A DNA stretch of 38,429 nucleotides from positions 1 through 38,429 of the forward strand of contig JAFPLH010000028.1 of NCBI GenBank assembly GCA_017402845.1, in the 5' to 3' direction. The notes under the pieces were generated by a model. It did no database searches and was not told where the DNA came from. It saw only the letters and a list, made by a program, of their open reading frames with translations. This DNA comes from Clostridia bacterium (lineage in GTDB: Bacteria > Bacillota > Clostridia > Oscillospirales > Acutalibacteraceae). Made by a program: the position numbers and the translations under genes. How positions within the stretch are numbered: the first letter of the stretch is position 1; the number at the start of each line of letters is the position of its first letter. This document shows, piece by piece, positions 8,655 through 16,285 of the stretch.

Positions 8655-9803
8655 TTAATCGTTACTGTGCGGTTTGATTATTAATCTTTCGTCACTGCTG
8701 TAATAGTGAACGCTCTGCACTATCCCCATACAAAGCATCAGCACCATAAGCGATGTGCCGCCTGCGCTGAAAAACGGCAGAGTTACACCTACAACGGGCA
8801 AAAAGCCCAGAACCATTCCCAGATTTACTGCAACCTGCGATAATATAAGAGCAAATACACCTATACAGAGATTTTGTCCGAACTCATCTCTCGCATTTGC
8901 AGACTTATAAAATATTCTTAACAAAAGCACCAAGAACAACAGCAAGATCACGCAGCAGCCTATAAATCCCAATTCTTCGCCGGCAACGGTAAAAATAAAG
9001 TCGTTTTCCTGTTCGGGTACTATTGCATATCCTACACGTCTGCCCTGAAACAGTCCCTCGCCTTTATATCCGCCCGATACTATCGAAAGCTTTCCTTGAT
9101 ACTGCTGCCAACCGTATACCGATTTTGCATTCTCGTCAAGATCAAGCAGTACCATAAATCTGCTCCTTTGGTCATTATTCAGTATACGAGTCCAAACAAA
9201 AGGAATACTCAGAGCTGCAACAGCCGATACACCCAAATAATAACGAAGCTGTACTCCTGCGCAAAATGTCATCACTCCAAAAATAAGTGCAAATATAAGC
9301 GCTGAGCCGTCATCGCCCTGCAAATGTATAAGCATAACAGGTAATGCACCGTGTACCGCCAACAAACAAACATTCAGAAAATCGGTGATTTTTCCGCTTT
9401 TCATCAACCAGCTCAAATGTGCCGAAAGTGTTACAATAAAGCATACCTTTACTATCTCTGACGGCTGCAAGGAAAAACCGCCTATGTTTATCCATGCCAT
9501 ATCGTCTGTACCTTCAACCGTTATACCGTATATGAATACAACGCCTATCAGTCCAACTCCCGCAATTGCCGCAAGCCACCAGAACTTACGCAAAAACTTA
9601 TAGTCTATTACCGAAAGCATAAAAGCTCCCACAATACCTATGCACAATGCTATTGACTGTGTTCTTAAATAATTATACTCGCCTGCTCGCTGCATGCTTG
9701 CTATAAGCAGCAGACTTAACGTATTCAGCGCAATAATCAGCACCCAAAGCAGCCTGTCTGTATATTTAAAATAATTTGATATTTTTTCTCCTATCTTTTT
9801 CAT
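8655..9803 (-). CDS. rodA: SEDS-family peptidoglycan glycosyltransferase, RodA-like
   Basis: This 382-residue polytopic membrane protein has about ten hydrophobic segments and typical SEDS motifs: GGFSLQPSEIVKV, SGGYKGEGLFQGRR, VPEQENDFIFTVAGEELGFIG and the C-terminal LPFFSAGGTSLM. SEDS proteins polymerise glycan strands from lipid II with a partner class B PBP. The length and short N terminus favour RodA (elongation) over FtsW or SpoVE, but those cannot be excluded. The start has GGGGAGG 4 bases upstream. It is separated from the spoIIIA genes by a terminator (9861-9899), so it is probably a single-gene unit. Confidence 0.9.
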   Translation of the reverse strand: MKKIGEKISNYFKYTDRLLWVLIIALNTLSLLLIASMQRAGEYNYLRTQSIALCIGIVGAFMLSVIDYKFLRKFWWLAAIAGVGLIGVVFIYGITVEGTDDMAWINIGGFSLQPSEIVKVCFIVTLSAHLSWLMKSGKITDFLNVCLLAVHGALPVMLIHLQGDDGSALIFALIFGVMTFCAGVQLRYYLGVSAVAALSIPFVWTRILNNDQRSRFMVLLDLDENAKSVYGWQQYQGKLSIVSGGYKGEGLFQGRRVGYAIVPEQENDFIFTVAGEELGFIGCCVILLLFLVLLLRIFYKSANARDEFGQNLCIGVFALILSQVAVNLGMVLGFLPVVGVTLPFFSAGGTSLMVLMLCMGIVQSVHYYSSDERLIIKPHSND

Positions 9804-9860
9804 TTGACCTCCCCTTTTTCACCGCTCCAAAACAGTTTTCCTCCCTTGTTAGGTATACGC

Positions 9861-9899
9861 AAAAAAATTGCGGTATAATAATTATATATCATACCGCAA
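9861..9899 (-). terminator. Rho-independent terminator downstream of spoIIIAH
   Basis: On the minus strand TTGCGGTAT and ATACCGCAA (9 base pairs) are followed by seven T. It lies between the spoIIIA genes and rodA and should end the sporulation transcript. Confidence 0.8.
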
Positions 9900-9911
9900 A
9901 GCATATCAAGA

Positions 9912-10069
9912 GCAATACCGCACAAAGATTGTGCCGAAGATGTACAGTAGATTTTTTCAGCATAGCTCATAATATAGCCTACCATATTCTAAGCGAATTT
10001 TGTATACTATGCCGTAAATATAAAACACATTTGGCTCAAAGCCGTAAGGCAGTCTTTGTGTGGTGCTGC
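9912..10069. mobile_element. Small MITE-like inverted-repeat element
   Basis: The ends GCAATACCGCACAAAGATTG (9912-9931) and the reverse complement of 10050-10069 (GCAGCACCACACAAAGACTG) match at 16 of 20 positions. The sequence between codes for nothing. The end sequence resembles those of the element at 30315-30457. I see no clear target-site duplication. It lies between the spoIIIAH stop and its terminator, so it would be transcribed as 3' UTR. Confidence 0.55.
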
Positions 10070-10084
10070 ACAAACTGTTTTTGA

Positions 10085-10690
10085 TCAAATATGCGTGACT
10101 CTTATTTTATCAAAGGATATGCCCGTCTGACTTATCACAATATCCTTTATAGCTATAAGCGTATCCGATTTAAGCTCTTTTCCCGTAACTACAACGCTGC
10201 ATTCTCCGTTTTGAATAAACACGGCGCAATCATCAAAGCCCTTGGCAATTATCAGGTTTTCAACATTAGTCTGCTGCTGTATTATATCCGATAATTCATT
10301 CAGATGTGCAACCGCCTCCTCTTTTCCCTTTGATGAAGAATCGGCTGCCTCTACTATCTCTTTGGCAAGTTCTATAAGATCATCTTGTATCTTTTTTCGT
10401 TCAAGGCGTACCTTTGCAAAATATTCCTCCTCATTTGAAAGCGGTACACTTGATTTTTCTTCGTTTACCGTTATATCTGTTTCCGTTTTTTTGCTGCTGA
10501 CATTTGAAGAAACTGAATCTGTGGTTGCGATCTCCGCATTTACATAATGCACCTGCCCCAATTCATCATCACTGATATTTTCGGCTCGTGTATTCTCTGC
10601 GTTTGCGCCAAACTGCCAATTCAGATATACCGCCGCACCCAATGTTACAACCAATGCAGACATTATCAATTCCTTTTTTCCAAAGCTCAT
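10085..10690 (-). CDS. spoIIIAH: Stage III sporulation protein AH
   Basis: This 201-residue bitopic protein has an N terminus typical of SpoIIIAH: a short basic stretch then one membrane helix ending in AAVYLNWQFG. A Glu/Lys-rich, coiled linker follows (about residues 45-115), then a YscJ/FliF-like ring-building domain (about 120-201). SpoIIIAH in the mother-cell membrane binds SpoIIQ from the forespore, forming the channel across the two membranes around the engulfed forespore. It follows spoIIIAG by 18 bases, with GGAGG before the ATG. It is the last gene of the AE-AF-AG-AH block. Confidence 0.93.
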   Translation of the reverse strand: MSFGKKELIMSALVVTLGAAVYLNWQFGANAENTRAENISDDELGQVHYVNAEIATTDSVSSNVSSKKTETDITVNEEKSSVPLSNEEEYFAKVRLERKKIQDDLIELAKEIVEAADSSSKGKEEAVAHLNELSDIIQQQTNVENLIIAKGFDDCAVFIQNGECSVVVTGKELKSDTLIAIKDIVISQTGISFDKIRVTHI

Positions 10691-10708
10691 ATTTTTTCCT
10701 CCAATTAG

Positions 10709-11275
10709 TTAATCGGTAACAAATACCTTACCGCTTGAAATATTCAGAACACCTGCAACTGCCTGTGTTATCTTTTCTTTTGTTACAGGATCGCCTCCTC
10801 CGTCACACACTACAAGCACGCCTCTTATCTTAGGCATTACCTGTTTGAGTAATACCGCCTGTTCAGTGCCGTTTTTATTCTTTATAACTACATATACCTG
10901 CCCCTCCTTATATTCGGTTTCACTGTCGGTTAAATATTCGTCATTTTTATTCTGACGCCGTTCGGTTATGTTTTTTTCTACTGCGTATATATCCTCTGTA
11001 CCCGACTCCATGGTTATCATTATTTTTACATTTCCTGCACCTTCGATCGAAGATATTATATCTGAAAGCTCTGCTTCAAGCTGCTGCTTGTATTCCTTTG
11101 CTGAAATAAAATTATCGGGGAGCACGTTTTCTTCCGTTGCCTTTGTATTATCAGATGTACTCATATAATTTGAAATGAATATCAAAGCCATACCTGCAAT
11201 ACCCATGATCACTAAAGCCATTCTCTTTTTATCGGGCGAAATATTTCTAAAAAAGCTTTTTATATCCATTTTCAT
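10709..11275 (-). CDS. spoIIIAG: Stage III sporulation protein AG
   Basis: This 188-residue protein has a cytoplasmic N terminus, one membrane helix near residues 19-36 and an extracytoplasmic region with the secretin-ring-like core of SpoIIIAG (SIEGAGNVKIMITMESG, then GVLVVCDGGGDPVTKEKITQAV). In Bacillus, SpoIIIAG forms a large ring in the mother-cell side of the SpoIIIA-SpoIIQ complex. The start is supported by GTGAGG 7 bases upstream. It lies 10 bases after spoIIIAF and 18 before spoIIIAH. Confidence 0.93.
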   Translation of the reverse strand: MKMDIKSFFRNISPDKKRMALVIMGIAGMALIFISNYMSTSDNTKATEENVLPDNFISAKEYKQQLEAELSDIISSIEGAGNVKIMITMESGTEDIYAVEKNITERRQNKNDEYLTDSETEYKEGQVYVVIKNKNGTEQAVLLKQVMPKIRGVLVVCDGGGDPVTKEKITQAVAGVLNISSGKVFVTD

Positions 11276-11285
11276 TTTTTATTCC

Positions 11286-11756
11286 TCACCTTACATTAAC
11301 GTCTGCGTCAAGCTCCAGCTCTTTTTTTATCGTTTCACATATTTCATCTATTCTGTTTTTATAGCGTTGATCAACTGTTATTCTCACCTTGTCTATAAAT
11401 ATGCACTCGTCATCAGTAATATCCGTATAAACATAAATTGTTTTTGCTTTAACATTAATACCGTCGAGAACATTTTCTATTAATGCCCTTACATTACCTT
11501 CAAATATTTCTGCTGTTTTTCTGTTCAGCCAGTCGGTATTTTCTTCATATTTACTATCACTTACAGAAAAATCAAGCATTTGTTCTTCTAACTGTCTGAT
11601 CGGTTCGGTAAAGCATGAGAGTACAATAAGAGAAGAAACAAAATATACTGCCCCTTTAACATTCCCCTCAGGCAAAAGATTTTCAGCGATAGTCACGGCG
11701 AATATGCAAGCACAAAGGCTTAGTACAAAAGCATTAAGGTTTTCCATTTCAGCCAC
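11286..11756 (-). CDS. spoIIIAF: Stage III sporulation protein AF
   Basis: This 156-residue protein has two N-terminal membrane helices (about residues 7-24 and 33-50) and a C-terminal extracytoplasmic domain (about 70-156) that in this family resembles a ring-building motif. It belongs to the SpoIIIA feeding-tube/secretion-like complex. Its start overlaps the end of spoIIIAE by 8 bases, indicating translational coupling. Confidence 0.9.
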   Translation of the reverse strand: MAEMENLNAFVLSLCACIFAVTIAENLLPEGNVKGAVYFVSSLIVLSCFTEPIRQLEEQMLDFSVSDSKYEENTDWLNRKTAEIFEGNVRALIENVLDGINVKAKTIYVYTDITDDECIFIDKVRITVDQRYKNRIDEICETIKKELELDADVNVR

Positions 11757-12897
11757 CTACAAGGATTATTACAGTCGTACTTATGATATACATTACCATA
11801 GCACAAAGCTCGATCGCACAAATCGACGAAACAACATCTGACAAAGAACTCAGCAGACTCGCTGTTTTGTTATCGCTGAATATACCGCAGACCGAAACAC
11901 CTGCTGAAAGAACTATCTGCCACAGCAGACATTTAACTACCGCAGGGAGAAATATTGCGAATACAGCGATCATCGCAGTAACTCCAACGCCCGATTTCAG
12001 AACCTTCACGCAGCTTAAAACCGTTTGATATGCGTCGCTAAGCGCACCGCCCACAAGCGGTACAAAATTGCTTATCGCAAATTTAACGGCACGATTTGAC
12101 AAGCTGTCCTCTGATGTTGTTATTATCGTTCTCATTGTAAGAAATGCCGTGAATATAGACATACAAAAAGTTAAAGCTATACGCAAACTCTTTTTGAAGA
12201 ACTCTACAACGCCTGTAAACTTCACTTTGTCTGATACCGAACCGACTGCCGATAACGCTGTTACAGATTTTAACAATGGTATAACAACCATTGAAACTAT
12301 TTTTAATATACCGCTGCACACATAGATCATTACTCCATAGTACATTGAGGCACTCAAAGGCTTTCCCGACGAGGCTATAAGCACAGAGATAACGGGAATA
12401 TACATAAGCATAAAATCAGACGCAGTTTTTATTGAATCGGTAAGAGATGATATCAGCAGCAGTACAGGCGGTGACACTATCGCCACTGTACATAGAATTG
12501 TTACTGTTGAAAGCGTCAGCTCAAACGCTCCGCCCAGACTGCCTGATCTGAGAGATGTAAATATTGCGTTGATAAAAATTATACATATTATGCTTATGAA
12601 TATTCTCAAAGGTTCGATATAGTTACTGCTTATCATATATGTAAGAGCTTTTATCAATGAATCGGGAGTAAATCCCGAATCACTGTCCATTCTGAAGTCG
12701 TCTATATCAAGCATACTCAAAAAATCTCGTACCTCGTCGGGTATTATATCTATAAGCTCGTCTGCACCCGAATCATAATACAATCTTGTCAGTATTTCGT
12801 CTGTATCGGTATAATTTTCTTCTGCATTTGCCGAGGCGGAAAAAAGGCTTGTCAAAAATAGCACAAGCATAACGATAAGAATATTTTTTATCCTCAT
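11749..12897 (-). CDS. spoIIIAE: Stage III sporulation protein AE
   Basis: This 382-residue protein has an N-terminal signal-like segment, a short extracytoplasmic region (DTDEILTRLYYDSGADELIDIIP) and about seven to eight membrane helices with the family's polytopic pattern (FVPLVGGALSDAYQTVLSCVKVLKSGVG). SpoIIIAE is the largest membrane component of the SpoIIIA complex, with a permease-like appearance. Here it is the first gene of the block. A terminator (12956-12996) and dpaB lie directly upstream, instead of spoIIIAA-AD as in the usual eight-gene operon. Translation probably uses AGGGA about 10 bases upstream of the ATG. Confidence 0.93.
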   Translation of the reverse strand: MRIKNILIVMLVLFLTSLFSASANAEENYTDTDEILTRLYYDSGADELIDIIPDEVRDFLSMLDIDDFRMDSDSGFTPDSLIKALTYMISSNYIEPLRIFISIICIIFINAIFTSLRSGSLGGAFELTLSTVTILCTVAIVSPPVLLLISSLTDSIKTASDFMLMYIPVISVLIASSGKPLSASMYYGVMIYVCSGILKIVSMVVIPLLKSVTALSAVGSVSDKVKFTGVVEFFKKSLRIALTFCMSIFTAFLTMRTIITTSEDSLSNRAVKFAISNFVPLVGGALSDAYQTVLSCVKVLKSGVGVTAMIAVFAIFLPAVVKCLLWQIVLSAGVSVCGIFSDNKTASLLSSLSDVVSSICAIELCAMVMYIISTTVIILVGG

Positions 12898-12955
12898 TTT
12901 TATAATTCCCTGTTATCTATTGTTCCAGATTATATAATATATATATTCATTCAAT

Positions 12956-12996
12956 AAAAAAAATATTCCCGACAGAGAGAATATCTCTATCGGGAA
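12956..12996 (-). terminator. Rho-independent terminator after dpaB
   Basis: Arms TTCCCGATAGAGA and TCTCTGTCGGGAA (minus strand; one G-T wobble) form a 13-pair stem followed by a T-rich tail over 12956-12965, including eight consecutive T. It ends the dpaA-dpaB transcript and separates it from spoIIIAE. Its tail also contains GAATATT (12962-12968), which matches the SigE -35 consensus. A poor SigE-like -10 follows about 14 bases later, so a spoIIIAE promoter here is possible but weak. Confidence 0.85.
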
Positions 12997-13014
12997 AGCA
13001 ATAATTATTACAGC

Positions 13015-13587
13015 TCAGTTAAACACGGGCTGAAGCTGTTTGTGCTCCAGCGCATATTCCGCTGCTAAGGGTATCAGTGAAAAATCGGCAACGAGCGAAT
13101 TGGGCTTTTTTTCGTAATCGTCCTGTTTCATGGGTACAAAGAATATATTCTTTCTGTTTAGCATATAACCTATGTTTTTTGCGGCAGCGCCCAAAGCGTC
13201 ATTCGTTGCAAGCGTTATAAGAACGGGACGCAGTATTCTTAAATGCGATTTTACCGCCATTGTAACCGCTGTATCAGTAATTCCGTTTGTAAGCTTTGCA
13301 AGCGTGTTTCCCGTACAAGGCGAAATTATTATTATGTCACACATCTTTTTCGGTCCTATCGGTTCGGCGTCTTTTATGGTATGAATTATTTTTTGTTTAC
13401 AAATGCTTTCTATCTTTTCTGCAAAGTCCTGACTTTTTCCGAAGCGTGTGTCGGTGCTGTATGCATTTTCCGACATTATCGGCAATACATCATAACCTGT
13501 TTCAACAAGCTTTTCAAGCTGTTTTATTGATTTATCGAAAGTACAGTAAGAACCGCACATTGCATAACCTATTGTCACATTTTCCAA
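13015..13587 (-). CDS. dpaB: Dipicolinate synthase subunit B
   Basis: This 190-residue flavoprotein of the SpoVFB/DpaB family (flavoprotein fold related to PPC decarboxylase) has GYAMCGSYCTFDKSI at the N terminus, IIISPCTGNTLAKLTNGITDTAVTMAVKSHLR in the middle and the conserved PLVLxLATNDALG-like segment. DpaA and DpaB convert dihydrodipicolinate to dipicolinic acid, the calcium chelator of the spore core. The start codon is TTG: AGGGAGG lies 7 bases upstream and the protein begins (M)ENVTIGYAMCG exactly there. It follows dpaA by 2 bases. Many Clostridium species lack dpaAB and use EtfA instead, so its presence is lineage-informative. Confidence 0.93.
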   Translation of the reverse strand: MENVTIGYAMCGSYCTFDKSIKQLEKLVETGYDVLPIMSENAYSTDTRFGKSQDFAEKIESICKQKIIHTIKDAEPIGPKKMCDIIIISPCTGNTLAKLTNGITDTAVTMAVKSHLRILRPVLITLATNDALGAAAKNIGYMLNRKNIFFVPMKQDDYEKKPNSLVADFSLIPLAAEYALEHKQLQPVFN

Positions 13588-13589
13588 TC

Positions 13590-14447
13590 TTATTCCTCCC
13601 TGATCATATTATAAATTGTATTTTTTATGATCTCGCCGGCTGTTACCGGAGCTACTTTTCCGGGAAGTGACAATGCGTGTATAGCTTTTATCTCCAATTT
13701 TGCGCAGGCGTCGAAATCAACTCCGCCCGGTGCTGACGCTAAGTCTATTACAAGCGATCCTACCGCAGTTTTCGACAGTGTTTCTTCGTCAAAGATCAGT
13801 GACGGTACAGTATTAAAAATAATATCGTATTTACCGCTTTTTGCGATCTCGCAGGTGTGTATGGGATTATATCCGTTTAGTCTTATCCAAGTAAGATCGT
13901 TGAGCTTTCTTGCGCTTACCGTAACATTTGCGCCAAGAGAATACAGCATTTTTGAAAGCACCTTGCCTATTCTTCCGTAGCCTGCCACAAGACAATTACT
14001 TGAATTGATAGTCTTTTGATAATTTCGCATAGCAATTTCAAGCGCACCCTCAGCCGTAGGAACAGCGTTGAATACGGCAAGTTCTTCTCTGTCGAGATAA
14101 TCCAGAACAGTAGAGTTATCGTAACTGCCTGTGCGTTTTAACAATCGGCTGTTGGTACAAAAGATCGGCTTTGAAGATATTATCTCACACAAGCTGTTAT
14201 CAAGCGGGATCACCATATCACTCAACGGGGTATACAATGTTTTTCCGTCTTTTGACAAAGGCATAGGAAGTATTACGCAGTCGCTTTTTTGTACGGATTG
14301 TTTCAAGCTGCTGTAATCTTCGTCAACTAAAGTACAATTATCAACACCGTAGAAAATGACGTTAATGCCGTCTTTAAGCATTGAAAGTCCCATAAAGATC
14401 TGTCTTTTGTCGCCGCCGACAATACATACTGTATCTATATCAAACAC
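13590..14447 (-). CDS. dpaA: Dipicolinate synthase subunit A
   Basis: This protein of about 285 residues (SpoVFA/DpaA) has a substrate-binding N-terminal domain (VCIVGGDKRQ) and a Rossmann domain with the NAD(P) motif VAGYGRIGKVLSKMLYSLGANVTVSAR near residue 145. I chose GTG at 14447 over an upstream in-frame ATG because GGAGGT lies 6 bases before it and the extension would start inside the upstream terminator and promoter. The length agrees with Bacillus SpoVFA. It forms a two-gene unit with dpaB, probably made in the mother cell late in sporulation. Confidence 0.93.
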   Translation of the reverse strand: MFDIDTVCIVGGDKRQIFMGLSMLKDGINVIFYGVDNCTLVDEDYSSLKQSVQKSDCVILPMPLSKDGKTLYTPLSDMVIPLDNSLCEIISSKPIFCTNSRLLKRTGSYDNSTVLDYLDREELAVFNAVPTAEGALEIAMRNYQKTINSSNCLVAGYGRIGKVLSKMLYSLGANVTVSARKLNDLTWIRLNGYNPIHTCEIAKSGKYDIIFNTVPSLIFDEETLSKTAVGSLVIDLASAPGGVDFDACAKLEIKAIHALSLPGKVAPVTAGEIIKNTIYNMIREE

Positions 14448-14460
14448 ACTGTTACCTCCA

Positions 14461-14505
14461 GAAAAAAATATATCAATATAACCACTTAGATTATATTGAT
14501 ATATT
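14461..14505 (-). terminator. Perfect inverted repeat plus T run: terminator of the deoD-cdd operon
   Basis: Fifteen-base arms (14467-14481 and 14491-14505) pair perfectly around a 9-base loop. On the minus strand the second arm continues directly into a T run ending one base before the GGAGGT of dpaA. It should stop transcripts arriving from cdd 31 bases upstream. Confidence 0.75.
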
Positions 14506-14526
14506 ATGTTAAGTATTAAAAAATGT
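14500..14526 (-). promoter_or_regulatory. Putative SigK-type promoter of dpaA-dpaB
   Basis: On the minus strand AC (14525-14526), 16 bases, then CATAATATA (14500-14508) fits the SigK pattern AC-N16/17-CATAnnnTA. SigK control of the dipicolinate synthase genes is established in Bacillus subtilis. The -10 box overlaps the first arm of the terminator. A transcript starting near 14493 would lack most of that arm and so escape termination. Confidence 0.55.
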
Positions 14527-14536
14527 GATATATAAA

Positions 14537-14932
14537 TCAAAAAGAATCAAAAGCAAACGGCAGCAACTGAGAAAGTGTTGTTTTGCATAGTCCTTTGTCG
14601 TTTTCAGTTATCACCTCAAACGAACTGCCGCAAAACTCACTTAATACCTGACGGCATACTCCGCAGGGTAATGTTCTTTGATAGTCTTTTCCTTCACGAG
14701 CTCCGGAAATTGCTATCTTCTCAAACTCACGGCAGCCCTCTGCTATCGCCGCAAATACAGCCGTTCTCTCTGCGCAGTTTGTTGCTCCGAATGATATATT
14801 CTCTACATTACAGCCGCAAAATACTCTGCCGTCTTTACAAAGCAGCGCAGCGCCTACTCTGAAATGCGAATACGGCGAATAACTGTTTTGTCCGGCTTTT
14901 TTTGCAAGCTCCATAAGCTCAATATCTGTCAT
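14537..14932 (-). CDS. cdd: Cytidine deaminase
   Basis: This protein of about 131 residues is the normal size for the homotetrameric bacterial cytidine deaminase, which converts cytidine or deoxycytidine to uridine or deoxyuridine in pyrimidine salvage. It has YSPYSHFRVGAALL, the catalytic zinc motif (CNVENISFGATNCAERTA, with the C-A-E active site) and the second zinc motif PCGVCRQVLSEF. I chose ATG 14932 because AAGGAG lies 6 bases upstream; earlier in-frame starts would overlap the ligase gene and make the protein too long. It is last in the deoD-ligase-cdd operon. Confidence 0.95.
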   Translation of the reverse strand: MTDIELMELAKKAGQNSYSPYSHFRVGAALLCKDGRVFCGCNVENISFGATNCAERTAVFAAIAEGCREFEKIAISGAREGKDYQRTLPCGVCRQVLSEFCGSSFEVITENDKGLCKTTLSQLLPFAFDSF

Positions 14933-14942
14933 ACTCTGCTCC

Positions 14943-16274
14943 TTACTTTGAAAAATCAGCATAGATATGTTTAAATTTTCCGCTTGTTTTATTTGCCTGC
15001 GGCAATTCATTCGATAATGATATTTCTATGTTGTGAACGCCCTTGCTTTCAAAAAATTCTATCAAGTCTGCCTTGCACTGTGAAAATGCCGATTCTCTGT
15101 CTGACGTTATCAGCAGTAATTCAAGCTTATTGACCGCCCTTTGCACAAGCTGGAATCTTTGAACCGACTTTACCTTCTCAAGTATCTTATATAGTGACAT
15201 CGGGGCAACGCTTACTCCGTTTTCAAAGCTCAGAATATCATCTGTTCTGCCCTCTATTTCAAGCCAATGCATTTTTCTTCCGCACTTGCACTGTTCGTCA
15301 TGCACGATAATACGGTCTGTCAACTCATAACGTATAAACGGCTGAATATAGTTTGACAAGTTAGTTATCAGCACCTTGTCAGACATCTCTCCGAAAGCAA
15401 CCGGTTTATTATTCTTGTCCACCGGCTCAACTATCACCCAGTCTTCATTAATGTGCAGATGTCGTTCGCTGCATTCGCAGGCTATCTCCCCTGCCTCGGT
15501 GCAGGAATAATGAGTCTGAACGTAGCAGCCGAACTTGTCTGAAAGCTTTTTTCTTATATCATCAGTCAGCAGCTCACCGCCCGTTATTATTACATCAGGC
15601 TTGATATTCAGTTCTTTCTGATCTGCAAGAAGCGACAAATTCGACGGATAACCACTTAGCATACAGGGCTGAAAATCGTTTAGCTTCTTCACTATCTCGG
15701 TTTCGGGTGCATTTACGTCAACGGTTATCTTTGTCTTTTTATGCGGCATTTGCAGTTGAAGATAGCGTGACATACCACACGCAAGATAAAAGCCGTAATT
15801 TGCAAAAACTCCGGCAGTTTTCTTGCCGTGCTTCATAAAGGCTTTATAATCTTCGTGTCTTGCAAACGTGCGGAACGCTGCAACGGCAGATGATACATCA
15901 ATATTCTGTTTATCGTACAGAACAACGGCAGTATTTCCCGTTGAACCCGATGTTTTGAATATAAGATACTTTCCGTCGATCATTTGCCCTACATTGTCAA
16001 TATCGCTTGTGAATTCGTCTATACGGCTCATAGTTATACTTCTGTCGGTAAGAATATCGTCAAAGTTTTTCATCATTTCCGGTTTGCTTACAGCCGGAAG
16101 TTCTTCAAGAGAAAATTCGCTGCCAATGTTTTCGTAAAGCTTCTTATAAAACGGACTCTCCGAACGTGCAAAATCCACAAGCTTTTTTAGCCTTCTTTTA
16201 CGTATTTTATCTATCGTTTCTCTGTCGGAATCGTTATTGCGATACGTTTTTATCATAGCGAAAGCTAAACTCAT
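14943..16274 (-). CDS. PaaK/CapK-like adenylate-forming ligase
   Basis: This 443-residue member of the ANL superfamily is close to phenylacetate-CoA ligase and CapK-type proteins. The N terminus (FARSESPFYKKLYE, then LPAVSKPEMMKNFDDIL) is typical of the family. The phosphate-binding loop is FKTSGSTGNTAVVLYD near residue 107. A second core motif, HYSCTEAGEIACEC, follows near residue 255, then the hinge segment LEIEGRTDDILSF near residue 336. Such enzymes activate a carboxylate as acyl-AMP, sometimes passing it to CoA. The substrate is unknown here. It sits between deoD and cdd, 11 bases after deoD and with its stop overlapping the cdd ribosome binding site, so it is surely co-transcribed. AAGGGG precedes its ATG. 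Confidence 0.85.
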   Translation of the reverse strand: MSLAFAMIKTYRNNDSDRETIDKIRKRRLKKLVDFARSESPFYKKLYENIGSEFSLEELPAVSKPEMMKNFDDILTDRSITMSRIDEFTSDIDNVGQMIDGKYLIFKTSGSTGNTAVVLYDKQNIDVSSAVAAFRTFARHEDYKAFMKHGKKTAGVFANYGFYLACGMSRYLQLQMPHKKTKITVDVNAPETEIVKKLNDFQPCMLSGYPSNLSLLADQKELNIKPDVIITGGELLTDDIRKKLSDKFGCYVQTHYSCTEAGEIACECSERHLHINEDWVIVEPVDKNNKPVAFGEMSDKVLITNLSNYIQPFIRYELTDRIIVHDEQCKCGRKMHWLEIEGRTDDILSFENGVSVAPMSLYKILEKVKSVQRFQLVQRAVNKLELLLITSDRESAFSQCKADLIEFFESKGVHNIEISLSNELPQANKTSGKFKHIYADFSK

Positions 16275-16285
16275 AAATATTCCCC

